Origin: Flammula alnicola
Lineage: Eukaryota > Basidiomycota > Agaricomycetes > Agaricales > Strophariaceae
Direction of reading: 5' to 3'
DNA length: 64,000 nt
NCBI GenBank assembly: GCA_015499995.1
Contig: JADNRV010000053.1
Coordinates: 1-64,000 of the forward strand
Shown here piece by piece: positions 22,651-33,858 of the stretch; within the stretch, counting starts at the first letter, position 1; every line of letters begins with the position of its first letter. The notes under the pieces were generated by a model. That model made no database searches. It was not told the DNA's origin and worked only from the letters and a program-made list of their open reading frames with translations. Both the position numbers and the translations under genes were made by a program.

Positions 22651-23644
22651 ATGCCCAAGACACCTTGCAAATCTGTCCATAAGAGGTTGCGCGGCATCGA
22701 CCCAGCGGTATGCATAGTTCTGCGAATCCTTTACACTATTGCTGATAGACACATGGTAGCGCTTTCACCACACTTTTGGAAGATTGCAGAATATGCGATC
22801 AAACAGTAGGCGCAATGACGCTCCGGAAAATTCTCTCGACAGCAGAGATACCCCCAGTCCGGGTCCTCAGAGCGTTCAGTCCGAGATCGATACATACCCC
22901 CTCACGCCCACCCCTTCTGGGATACAATTCGGTGATCGAGAAGCAACAAGACATCTCCTGGAGCACAACCTGCCTATTTCTGGTTACCCCTCTCTCCAGA
23001 CCCCGCATAATATCGTGGGGCAAACCATCTCGCGTGTCTCTTCGGCATTAAATGGGACCTCTCAAGCGGCCACTCCATCTATGCCGTTCGCACATGGCTC
23101 AGGTTATTCTTATCACGTCCCTCCAATCAGCGACACACCCATTCTGATTGATTATAGTGATCAGCTGGGTAGAACGACCGACGTACACCAACGACCCCTG
23201 TATCCCTCTCAAGACCCACTACTATTTTCTTTGCATAATATAGCGCGTCCAGACGCCTTGTTTCGAGAAGCGGCGGAGAGCTCCCATCGAAATTTGTCCG
23301 CTCACAGGAGGTTCTCTGCTGAGGAGGCGGGCCGCTTCTTCAACTCCTCTTTGGCACCAAGTCATCCATGTCCCGACCAGCAACTTTCTTCGAGCGCGCG
23401 TAACTCGTCTTCGAGCCATGACTCAGGCTCTTTCCAGTATCCAATTGACCTCGAGCTCGAGATGATGGCTTATTTGTTGTCAAACCAAGCAGCAGGGTAC
23501 ATGCCAAATTCTGACTTGGTCGCCAACTATGGGGGCGCAGGAAACTGTCTTTGGCCGTCTTGCCACCCAGACAATCTCCTCGCCAACGAGGCGGCATCGA
23601 ATCCAAATGATCCAAATGGTGGCTTCAGTGACAAACCGGAGTAA
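22651..23644 (+). CDS. Hypothetical protein, Ser/Pro/Asn-rich
   Basis: Not recognised. I propose two exons, 22651-22707 and 22790-23644, joined by an 82-bp intron (gtatgc..ttgcag) at phase 0, giving 303 residues: MPKTPCKSVHKRLRGIDPA, then NMRSNSRRNDAPENS and onward. The protein is rich in Ser, Pro, Asn and His with a basic N-terminus, no membrane segment and no signal peptide, and looks largely disordered. It may be a nuclear or regulatory protein, but nothing proves it. The long open frame with even composition is the main support. The second exon alone, from ATG 22793, is the fallback model. Confidence 0.5.
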
Positions 23645-24415
23645 TTGGTATCTCCGTTCTTTGCAGACAGCAGGCTCTGTCGCCAGACTCGCCACTGCTT
23701 CATCCCCTCCGAATTCTCCGAGTCTTTTGTCTGTTATGTATTGCTGCCACATATTATGTTACTGACCGAATATGCTCTGGCACTCCTTTTTTTCCCTCTG
23801 TCCTTCTGTTATGCGTCTCCGAGTCTCTCCTTTACTCAATTCATTTACACGTTACGGTAATCATATAAATCCTCGCCGATAATAATCAGTAATTTAGAAT
23901 AGGACCCTTAAATTTACAGGCCTCTCCCCCATGGAGATCCTGCCTTTTACTATTATATTGTACACCTGTGGCTTCAAGTCACTAATTAGTTCCCTAGATC
24001 TGATGATTGTGGCGGTCCGACTCGGTGTTGACGCGGTGATATATGTAAGTCCGGCGATTGAATGGTTCTTGACTTCTACCATACATAAAATTGTAGGAAA
24101 TATCACAACTTACATAGCTCTACGTTGACGTCCTGGCCTCCGGCCGCGCTCATAGGTGTGGGAATATCCAACCTCTCACAGTATTATTAATATCATCAGG
24201 GGTCCTCTCGCGAAGTGCTCCCAGAAGACGATTGATATTGTCTTCGAGTTCAAGCCCGCCTTTATAACCAAATCTCCACATAGCCTCTCGAATCTTTGCC
24301 TCATCCTGTGAACCCATAGCTCAGGCGTGGAGTATTTCGGGCCCAGGATGCTTGGCATCATCGCAACTTGCTTTCTCACCCCAGTTGGCCATCATCGAGC
24401 GTCAAGGCTCGCCAA
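23645..24415. other. Gene-poor stretch left of TIR element
   Basis: No ORF with domain or splice support. AT-rich in the middle. I see nothing to annotate. Confidence 0.35.
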
Positions 24416-25331
24416 GTACTGTACCATTTTAATTAATTCGGCCGTCACACGTCACAGGGCTTGTGGATGTGAGGAAGTTGGCGACTTTCCGCCCCACTCA
24501 CGTGATGTCCAAATTGGGATTGTATTATGTAAAGCACTGAAAATTCAAAGTAGCTCGCCAATTTCGCGACCCAGTTCATAATGTTTGTGGCACGGTGCCA
24601 CAAAATGAGTTGCCCAAGTTGCAAATGCCTGACAATGAAGTCCCTCCAGCTTGAAATGCTCTCTTTTTTGGGTGGAAGGGGCATTTATCACTCTTAATTC
24701 TCATGAGGCATAATTTTAATAAATATAGCATTAGAATATATATCTACTAGACTACTACTATGAAAGCTAGTATAAGAAATAGGGTGTGATATTAGCATAA
24801 GTAGAGGCAATGATAGAGTGCATCATAGCATGGCAGAACACATCAAATGCATCAGGGCAAGCACATAAGGGCTATATGGGGCAGACGTGGTGCTCACAGC
24901 ATGGGGAGAGGGAGGGGAGGAGGACGCGGAGGACGCGGAGGATGCGGAGGTGGTGGTGGTGGTGGTTTGAGAGCAAGAAGCCACCGTCACACGCGTTCTT
25001 GATTATGGCAAAGCTGATGGCGAGCTGAACGCAACGAACTGATTTGATTCTGAGTATTATATAATACTCTTGCCATTTTGGGACTCACGTGCGTGGGGCG
25101 GAAAGTCAAAAACTGTGGATGTGGCCGAAATCGGACGGTTGTCCCAGGTCACAAACACTTTGGCCGGCGCTCCAGATCAGTTGGTACCTCCGGAGGGCTC
25201 CGCGGGGCGCTTGTATTGGCCGAATTTTCGGTATGTGTCTCAGGTCACAGGTCAGCTTGGCCGATGTACAAATTTCGTCCACATGGTCACAGGTCACACC
25301 CCCGGCCGAACTAATTAAAATGGTACAGTAC
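24416..25331. mobile_element. 916-bp TIR element (MITE-like)
   Basis: The left end gtactgtaccattttaatta is mirrored by taattaaaatggtacagtac at the right end. A second inverted pair lies further in: cgactttccgccccactcacgt near 24480-24503, answered by acgtgcgtggggcggaaagt near 25087-25106. The interior has no transposase. It holds a purine-rich simple repeat (24900-24966), and the right arm repeats the word caggtcacag. A target duplication is not evident. It is unrelated to the element at 331-1260. Confidence 0.6.
24902..24966 (+). repeat. GGAGGACGC / GGT simple repeat
   Basis: Imperfect repeats of gaggacgcg followed by six consecutive ggt triplets, inside the 916-bp TIR element. Confidence 0.7.
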
Positions 25332-25689
25332 CCTCGGAAGACAATTCATGTTCCGCGGAGGAAACGGGTTGAGTGTCGAGGGGAGAGATTTTATACACAT
25401 CCGCGGTGATACGCACTACCACTGCCATGGCCATCCCGCTGTGGGCGCCTATGACAGCTGTTGGAGTTCGCGATCCTGATTCGGGTATTTACCTGTGTTA
25501 GCATTAGATTCTTTATCCTCGCCTTCGTTCGTTTTCCTTCTTTATCCCTTACCACCATGTCGTAGCACGCTAAAGCGATACCTTGCCCTTTCGTACTCGA
25601 ATAACAGCCGCCAGAGAGGTATGCACAAATGCGATTTCTGCATGGCACTAATTTCGAGTGATCTACGACAGCCCTGGAGAAACTGAACG

Positions 25690-26218
25690 ACCATATCGCC
25701 CCAGGGACCTTTCATACTAACTCAGCGCGATATGCAAACCTTTGTCGACAAGGCCTCCGGACAGTTTATCTACGCCGCTACTGGCATGAAGTTCGTCGAC
25801 TCTCACGGCCATGACCCTATAGGTGGGCTTAACAAAAATTTCGGAATCTCATCTCCAGGGAATGATGTGCCATTCGCCGAGTTGGACGCGTTATACCACC
25901 ACATCTTCTCAGTCGAAAATATCTCACACGTGCTTGAGCTCCTCCACTTCATCATTCATGGCTATCCCTCTGGGACGCATAAAGAAGGTCCTTGGCCACA
26001 CGTGGGGAAATGCGCAATTTCTATCAACCGACCTGCATTCCATCGTTTATTTACCAAAGGTCAGAGACCCGGATGACGACGTTAAGTGGCACGAGCCTGA
26101 GCTCCGCCTATACCGCGCCTCTTTACATGACTTCCTTCTTGACCCAACACGATCTGAAGACATTTTCAGGGATCCTCAGCATGTTCATGCACATTTCGCG
26201 CAGTGCTGGATACGATAA
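25690..26218 (+). pseudogene. NACHT NTPase fragment, frameshifted
   Basis: Reads MQTFVDKASGQFIYAATGMK, SSPGNDVPFAELDALY and ENISHVLELLHF, matching the middle of the NACHT protein at 8894-11112 (VGKASGQFIYAST, SSPGNDAPFAELDALY). After about 25980 the match moves to another frame (RLYRASLHDFLLDPTRSEDI), so at least one frameshift is present. P-loop, Walker B and C-terminus are missing. A truncated, broken relative, not an active gene. Confidence 0.75.
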
Positions 26219-26931
26219 ATGAAGTCGATGTGACTTTAACATTAACATTATCCCATGCGGAACATGTACATGTCTCAAGGACTCCGAGGGCTCCGCATAC
26301 AGTGGCGATCAAATGACAAAAGGATTGCACCGGACGCACAATGCCATATTTCAGCAACCACTTACCAACCCACAAAGTATAAAAGCGCATGCGTAGTCTA
26401 GCTTCTCAAGAAAGTCGTGCAATAAAAAACTTGAATTCTCCATTCTCCAGATAGAATATACGACAGCTTCATATCGCGTCCCAAATCATGTAAGCCGGAT
26501 AGATAACTTGCTCGGATTTGCTCGTGTGACTAATTACACTGTTCTATAAAGCACATTCAAGTTGTCGCCGACGTCAAGGAAATATTTGCAAGTGAGACAT
26601 ATTAGTGTATTCTTCACCAAGAGTGATGATCAAGAATGACATTCGAGTCTGACGTCTTTCAAGGCGCGTCATTTCGCGCATACTTACAAGCTACACATTT
26701 CTCAACTGAATCGGTAGGATACACAGAAAACACGCTCAAAGCAGTCCATAGAAAAGGAGAGAAAAAGAGAGATTGAATCGTGCACAATAATCTTCTGTCG
26801 ACTTAACTCTACGTAGCGTTGGTTGGGTTCCGATGAATATGTAGACGGGCGGGGGTTGCTATCAGCACAGCAAAGGGATGGAAAGTCGTCGACGATGACA
26901 GAACTAAAAGGGCTATTAGAGAGGCGCTTTC
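26219..26931. other. Intergenic region, 3' of cofilin
   Basis: No coding signal. It contains the 3' flank of cofilin (-) and the 3' edge of the NACHT fragment. Nothing further seen. Confidence 0.4.
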
Positions 26932-27741
26932 TTAATTACCGCGACTGGCTTTCTCCAACACTAAAAAAGTAAAGGAAAAGAAGGTGTCGTGAATCAGTAT
27001 CCGTCTATTCGGCTCTGCGCCACACCCATCAGCGGTGCACTGGCACCCACAGACATATACACAAGCTACGAACGAGCTTCGAGGCGACGCAGGGGGCAAT
27101 GAGAGAGGGGGAGACGAGATATCACTCACCAAGCTCATACGAGACCTCTGCAAAGTCCGTTCCCTGGATCTCGACGGCGATGCCGTTGAGAGAGCGCTTG
27201 AGCGCATCCCGGGAGGACGCGAACACCATCTTCTGCTTGATCTTCGCGTCATCGGGTGACCTGATCAGGCGCGATCAGGAACGCGATCCACGACAACAGG
27301 TAAAAAATAACGGTGCGAAACGCGCCTGGAGAGCGATAGCGCAACATAGGGACGCCCGATCCATCCATCCATCCATCCACACACCCAATGCAGACGCAGA
27401 CGAAGAGAGAAAAAGACAAAGACGCACCAGGAGAGGAAGATGATTTTGTTCCGCTTGCCAGCGCCCTCTTTCTCGAACTCAAAGTCGTAGATGGCCCATC
27501 GGCACTCGGTCTCTGGGAGATCAGCGAGGAAGGTCTCGTAGTCTGCGTTGTCGGATGTCTTCTCGACGATAACCTCGCTGAAGTCCTTGTTGAGGTTGAA
27601 GATGATGTACTTGGTCTTCTTCTTGAGCTTGAGCTCCTGGAACGTTTCCAGACATTGGGGTTGACAGTGACACCGGAGGCCTGTGCGCAGAAAGGATATC
27701 AGTTTCGACATCGGCCACGGTGTGTAGATAGAGGGCACCAT
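26932..27741 (-). CDS. COF1: Cofilin / ADF actin-severing protein
   Basis: Cofilin binds ADP-actin and severs and depolymerises filaments; essential in fungi. Exons: 27741-27739 (ATG alone), 27680-27428, 27260-27130, 26960-26932. Motifs include [28 protein letters not shown] and [20 protein letters not shown] (the long actin-binding helix); the protein ends VLEKASRGN. The start of exon 2 reads ASGVTVNP in one frame and CLETFQ in another: one C seems missing from a four-C run (27657-27660). With five C the chain is 417 bp, 138 residues, the family's usual length. I judge it a working gene with a probable base-call error. The third intron (about 170 bp) carries a CCAT microsatellite. It lies about 160 bp downstream of alpha-actinin on the same strand. 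Confidence 0.85.
27361..27378 (+). repeat. (CCAT)n microsatellite in cofilin intron
   Basis: Four tandem catc/ccat units in the long cofilin intron between 27261 and 27427. Confidence 0.6.
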
Positions 27742-27904
27742 TGTAAGTAGATATGAGTGTAGTTGGAAGTAGGAGAGAGAGGCTTATAAGTGGCTGTGGA
27801 TCAACGGAATCATTCCTTTTTGGGCATTATCTCAGCAATCTCTTATCTCCGAGTCAACTGCGAATATCATTGCGCTATACTACTCAAGAAACAAAACAGA
27901 AACA

Positions 27905-30741
27905 CTATGTAAAGACCTCGTCAATAAACCGTTCATAGTCATACTCCGCCTCCCCAGCCTCGTTGGGCGCACTTGGCATCGCTTCGCGCAGGTAATCGAT
28001 AGACGCAGCCGGCAGGTGCGCAATCCGCAGATCCAGCTCGGTGACAAAGGGCTGCGCACGACGCAAGTCGACTCAGATTGATTCATAGCAAAGCAACAAC
28101 ACAAATACACAGCACACACCTTGTCTTTCGCAATCCCACGGAACGCCTCGCGCAGTTGATCTGGCGAAGTCTGGTCCTCTGTGATGTCCACCTAGTTCCA
28201 TAGATAATCGTTCAAAACTTTTTTTTTTTCAAAGATGAAGAGAACATACCAAGAGGTTGATGAACGCCTCAAAAGTCACTGCGCCGTAGTCTGCCACGAG
28301 CTGATCGTAGATCAAGTCCATGTCCTCCTCAGAGTACACGATCCCCAGACTCGCAAGCGCCGCAATCATTTCTGCCGAGTTCAACGTGTTCGTTTCGTCT
28401 TTATCGAAGTACCGGAACGTGCTCTCGAACTCTTCCAGCTGTGCCGGGGTCAGATTCGTCATGTTCCGCGACACGATCTACGAAAAGGTCCAAGTAATAA
28501 TAATTAAAAATGGTCATCGCGGTAAAAGCAATGTCAACGGGACATACCTGGTTGTCGATGAACGTGATCTTCTTGGTGATACTGTGCATCACAAGCTCCA
28601 GCTCAAACTCCAAGTCTTGACACGTAAAGATCGTATAATCGTTTTCCTCTACATTCGCAGCATTACATTCCACCTCGGCCTGCGCGACCGTCGACAACGC
28701 ATCCGACAGCGCAGGTATTCGTGTTTGGATTTCCTGGACTTGCTGCTGTTGTTCCTATAACCAGCCAACATTTAGCGATCAACAACGATGCTTTCTGACA
28801 GATGTACGTTATATACGTACCTCTAGCGGTCCTTCCATGGCACTCAACTCGCTCGAGATATCATGCAACTTCTGCTCAAAATCGTTCGCCAGCTTCGCGA
28901 ATTTCTTCCTCAACGACTCTTTAATCCTGTCATCCAAAAAGCACTGACGATAAGCTACCCAACCAACCAAGAAACAGACAAAAACAGGAAAAACCACTCA
29001 CTGCCTGATCTGGGCATTGATCTTCCGACTCCTCTCCGCTTCCTTTTCCAACAGCGCCTGCCATGCAACATCCAAGTCGGAGAGCGCAAGCCCACTGGGC
29101 GGGACGTACTCTCGCAGCGAATACGTCTTCAGCTTGGTTTGCACGTTCCCAAACAGCGTCGCCAGATCCTGCCGCTCCGTCACCCACGTCCGCTTCGTCG
29201 TTTGCTTGTACGTCGTGAACACTGCAGATTGCTCCTTCGCGTCGGTGTACGTTCCGGTGAAGACTTGCGATGACCACTGATCTTGCATGTCCGTTAGGGC
29301 TGTTAGGAACTGCGAGGCAGGCGAGATTCAGGTTAGCTCGAATAGCGGTGTACGTATGACTGGATATCGATACGTACCAGTCGTACACGCCTCTCATAGT
29401 CGTTTCGGATGATCCAGACGGATTGCATGAGCTCAGCGAATTTTTCGACGCGCCGTGATACCGTCTCGGCTTGGTCTGCATGTTAAGGCGGATCAGTCAA
29501 CTGATGCATGTCTTAAGATAACAGACATAATCACCCATAGTCGAAAAGGCGTGGAAGAAACTGGCGATGTAGGTCATGACACTGCGCTCGTCCGGATGGG
29601 CGGAATCACAGAGGTCCTCAACTTCCAGCAGTTGCTGTGGGCCATATTAATATCGAGATGTTGGATAAGGTTTACTGTCTGCTAACCGGAATATTGAGGT
29701 GTTCTGCTGCGACTTGGAAAGCAAGTCGTGTATTTCCGTGGCGATCGCCCTAAAACCACGCATTGGATGAATAAAAAAGAAAGAAATGACAGAAGCATGA
29801 CGAACCTTGTCCAGTCTATCATAATCCAACAAATCGGGGCGGTGACAGTGTATTAAGGCGCATCTACAAAAGCAAAAGAACGATGACGTCAAGCATACTC
29901 GTCACAGAGAAGAGAAGAATCGAGCGCACGAACAAGGCGAGCCCATCAGACCAGCTGTGGGAGAAGTCTTGTACATTGACCTCTTTGTATGGTTCCGTCT
30001 TGCGCTGACACCAGAGTAGGAGACCCTCCTTAGCGGAAAGACCTTCTTCGCTTTCGAAAGACGACATTTCAGGTATATGACATGCAATGAAGGAGAGTAG
30101 ACACACCTGATATCTGCAATTGTGAATCGTAAGATGAGCGTCCATATCATTCCGAGGATGAGCTTGAGATTGCCGTCAATGATGTCTAGAATGAAGGAGT
30201 CATGAATAAATGGAAGATCAGAGATCGCAGATGTTACGAAGACACGATATGACACACCTTCAGGACCGATATTCGTCAGCTTGACTCCTCGGGAAGTTAT
30301 GAACTCCAGTGCTTTGTTCACATTCTCCGCTTTCTGGACGCGCATGCGCGGGTTCTTGTTGTATCGTCCGAGCGAGGTATCACCTATCCATCGGAGAGCA
30401 TTAGGGCACAATCCTTGAGCATACTGATCTCCCAAATACCCATGATCTCCTGCACATCGTACGTAGCACAGAATAAATATGAGTCCCAGATGTGCGTACA
30501 TCTGTAGAGTTCGCACCATGAGTTGGATAAGCCGCACGCCGTCGGAGAGGTCTTTGACGAGAGAGGACATCGACGGATATCCATTAGCTTCTAGTTTAGT
30601 ATTCAGCCTTTACGATGAGAGAAAATAAGGACAGGTTAGACTGTGATGGTTCGTTTCCCGAATATCGCTGCTAAAGAGGCCGCACCATTTGCAGAAAGTC
30701 CGTTCCTGGGTGTCTCGCGAGCGACTTTCGGGAGTATTCAT
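27905..30741 (-). CDS. ain1: Alpha-actinin, actin cross-linker
   Basis: Cross-links actin filaments in the contractile ring. Sixteen exons sum to exactly 1,866 bp, 621 residues: 30741-30686, 30607-30517, 30449-30440, 30383-30258, 30185-30107, 30050-29934, 29863-29806, 29749-29687, 29634-29535, 29475-29378, 29309-29002, 28926-28821, 28754-28548, 28477-28250, 28191-28120, 28051-27905. Two calponin-homology domains (about 10-115 and 125-235) carry [33 protein letters not shown] and [21 protein letters not shown] shortened spectrin-like rod (240-470) follows, then two EF-hands (from 474, [17 protein letters not shown]). Exon 3 is only 10 nt (GAGATCATGG). The donor after exon 6 (gttcgt) is weak but is the only one that keeps frame. 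Confidence 0.9.
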
Positions 30742-30976
30742 GACCGTTTATACGGTCGATATAAGGTATAGCAGCCAAAGAAAAGACGAAGAAAAAGAAA
30801 GAAAGAAGTCGAATTCGAGGGTAGAGGGTAGCTGTGCGGACTTTGGCTTGGAGAGCAAACCCTCTATAGAACGCGTCTGGAACTATTTCAAACTCCGCAG
30901 CGCGTCTCAAAACATCTCTCCTTACACCCACCATCGCCTCCCCTTCCATTGCTCGGAAGTACGATATACACACAAA
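30742..30976. promoter_or_regulatory. Shared divergent promoter, alpha-actinin / POB3
   Basis: Only 235 bp separate the start codons of alpha-actinin (-) and POB3 (+), so both 5' UTRs and promoters must fit here. There is a purine-rich block (aaaagacgaagaaaaagaaa) near 30778-30800. No clear TATA box toward POB3. Confidence 0.5.
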
Positions 30977-33434
30977 ATGGCGACCCAATTCGACAGGATA
31001 TATCATGGCATGTCTCCAGAACTCGGAAGTGCGTAAAATTTCTGCTTTCATGCCTTGAATCTACGACACTCATCAAATTTTCGTCGGTTATTTCGTGTTG
31101 CAGAACTGCGTGTGGCACCGAGCGGTATGGCTTGGAAGGGCGTTGATTCGGAGCAAGTCACTCCTGTACCCTCGAATGAGATAAAATGGGCACAATGGCT
31201 CCGAGTTGCGCGCCAATTCCAGCTGCGTATTGGCTTGAGAGACCATAGGAAAGTCAAGTTCGATGGCTTCACTCGAGAGGTCCGTGCGCGCTCCTTTGCA
31301 AGGCAAAGTACTGACCGATCAAGTAGGATCACGATAAGCTCGCCACCCTGCTAAAAAACTACTTTGGCATCACCCTCGAGACCCGTGAGGTGTCATTCAA
31401 GGGATGGAATTGGGGCGTGACGGATTTTCAAGGTACGTTGTATTGTTACACTGCCAGCTGGATTGGCATGCTGATGACTCAGTCCAGGCGAAGATCTGGC
31501 CTTTACCGTATCCGACAAAACCTCCTTCGAGCTTCCTCTACGGCACGTCGCAAACTCCAATATCGCAGGCAAGACCGAGGTCTCTCTCGAATTCTCCAAC
31601 CTCTCTCCAACCCCTTCCGCCGGCCCAAAGTCTACGCTGACAAAGCAGATGGGCGACGAGCTGACCGAGATCCGGTTTTACGTCCCTGGTACTTTGACGA
31701 AACTCAAAGGCTCCGATGCCGGGTCGCAAAAGTCGGACAACGAGGATGACGAGGAAGAGATCAGCGCTGCGCAGGTGTTCCACGACACGATCAAGGAGAA
31801 GGCGGAGATCGGCCAGGTCACTGGAGACCTGATCTTGAGCTTCGAGGAGGTGTTGGTTCTTACACCTCGTGGACGATACGATATGGACATGTTCCCAGAC
31901 TTTTTGAGGCTGAGGGGTAAAACGTACGACTACAAGGTTCTGTACCAAAGCATTGCAAAACTTTTCCTTTTACCGAAGGACGACCAACATGTGCTCTTCA
32001 TCGTAAGTCCCTTTTGCTTTCTGCAGCGTTGTAACGGCAACTGAACTCGACTTCTCAGCTGGGTTTGAGCACACCCATCCGCCAAGGACAAACACTGTAT
32101 CAATACCTGGTTATGCAATTTACGAGAGAGGAGGAAATCACGGCCGAGTTGAATATGAGCGAGTACGTCTCTCTTCAACTATCGTCTCGGGCCATTTACT
32201 CACCTTCATTCTTATCAGAGAGGATCTTGCAAAATACGACAAGCTAAAGAAGAACTACGAAGACCCAACGTACGAGGTCGTCTCTAGCGTATTCCGTGCC
32301 CTAGCCGGAAAGAAAATCATCGGCTCTGGGAGCTTCCAGAGGTAACTGCCTCCATCCATCCTCTACGAGCGTTTCTTCTAACATCATCTTCCAGCCGCGA
32401 GGGCCATCCAGGCTTCAAAGCCAATCTCAAAGCGATCCAAGGCGACCTGTTCATGCTGGAGCGCTACATCTTCTTCGTGTCCAAACAGCCGCTGCTCATC
32501 GAGCTCAGCGACATCCACCAGGTCGTCTTCTCGCGTGTCGGAGCCGGGTCGGGTGCTGCCGCCGGGCGCACCTTTGATATCAAAATCGTGAGCAAGACGG
32601 GGCCCGAGCACACGTTTACGTCGATCAATAAGGAGGAGCACGAAGTAACGGAGGCGTATTTGAGGGACAAGAAGATCCGGGTGAAGAATGAAATGGTGCC
32701 CGATGCGGATTTGTTGTTGGCGGCTGTGGTGGATGATGATGAGGATGAGGATATGCAGAGTGTGGTCAGCGATGACTCGGATGAGAGGGGTAAGGTGAGA
32801 CCGAAGCCGTCCAAGGGCGGCGACGATGATAGCTCGGAAGAGGACGGTACGTTGTCTGTTTTGCGTTCATCCTTTATTGTTCACTGATGTCGTTCTATCT
32901 ATTTACGGTACAGAGGACTTCAAGGCGTCCGACTCGGACTCTGGGTCTCCAAGTGACAGTGACTCCGACTCTTCATCCGGCGCCAAAACTGCCTCAGATG
33001 CAAGTGGCGATATCGCGCTCACCAAATCCGTCAAGGGCAAAGCCAAGGGAAAGGGAAAGGCGAAGGAGGGCGAGGGCGCCGCTCCGAAGAAAGCCGTTAA
33101 GAAGAAATCCGCCGCTGCTGCCCAGGGCAGCGATGCCGAGGACGACAAGCCCAAGGCGAAACCCAAGCCCAAGGCCAAAGCGAAGCCTGCTGCGAAGTCA
33201 GACGAGGAGGAGGCAATGGATGTGGATGAAGGTGATAAGCCCAGGCCGAAGCCCAAACCTAAACCCAAGGCTCCTGCTGTTGCGCCCAAGCCGAAGCAGA
33301 AGGCGAAAGCTGAGGATGAGCCGATGGATGTGGATGAGGAGAGGCCGCGTCCGAAACCTAAACCTAAGCCCAAGAAGCAGGATGCGGACGCTGACGAGCC
33401 GCCCAAGAAGAAGGTCAAGAAGGCGGATGACTGA
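30977..33434 (+). CDS. POB3: FACT complex subunit POB3 (SSRP1 homologue)
   Basis: Histone chaperone subunit that with SPT16 handles H2A-H2B during transcription and replication. Exons 30977-31028, 31104-31279, 31327-31432, 31488-32002, 32059-32162, 32219-32341, 32395-32846 and 32914-33434 sum to 2,049 bp, 682 residues. Diagnostic parts are the N-terminal SSRP1/POB3 domain (GKLRVAPSGMAWKG), the middle domain (GDELTEIRFYVPGT; LTPRGRYDMDMFPDFLRLRG) and the Rtt106-like PH domain (MLERYIFFVSKQPLLIELSD). An acidic stretch (VVDDDEDEDMQSVVSDDSDE) follows. The last 180 residues are Lys/Pro/Ala-rich with repeated KPKPKPK and MDVDE blocks. There is no HMG box, as usual for fungal POB3, where Nhp6 supplies it; the basic tail is unusually long and might partly stand in for it (inference). 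Confidence 0.9.
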
Positions 33435-33858
33435 TTTTTCTTCTTTTCTTTCTGTGATGGTTGTGGTTTTTGTGCTTATGTTCTTCACCTGTTGACTGCT
33501 TGCATCACTTTCGAACCTCAAACTTTGTATATGATATAGAACATTTATAACATGATTTATCCGAATGTTGTATGCTTTCAATCTATGTAAACCAGGATGT
33601 TGGGCTGTATGGCCATCTTTATTGAGACGGCTTCTGTGTTTATCACGCGTCGAGTTGCCGTTTCTAAATTTAGACTAATCTCAGGGTCTTTCTCCTCGTT
33701 CAGTCCGCACACCACCCTAGCTTTTTCGAAACCCTTTTCGCGTCATGACGACCTCTTGTGTGGGTTTCATCCTGCTATCTTGTACTAACTGGCTGTAAAA
33801 CTTATCCCTCGTAGTCGGTGGGAGCGCCTGCGTTGGCGATATCCTCAGATTTGTTGTT
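33435..33858. other. Intergenic region between POB3 and M43B copy C
   Basis: 3' flank of POB3 and promoter side of copy C. No coding signal or repeat seen. Confidence 0.4.

Noticed and set aside
32887..33495. ORFs overlapping the POB3 tail in other frames and on the minus strand
   Set aside because: Compositional shadows of the Lys/Pro-rich tail; the POB3 frame is fixed by its upstream exons.
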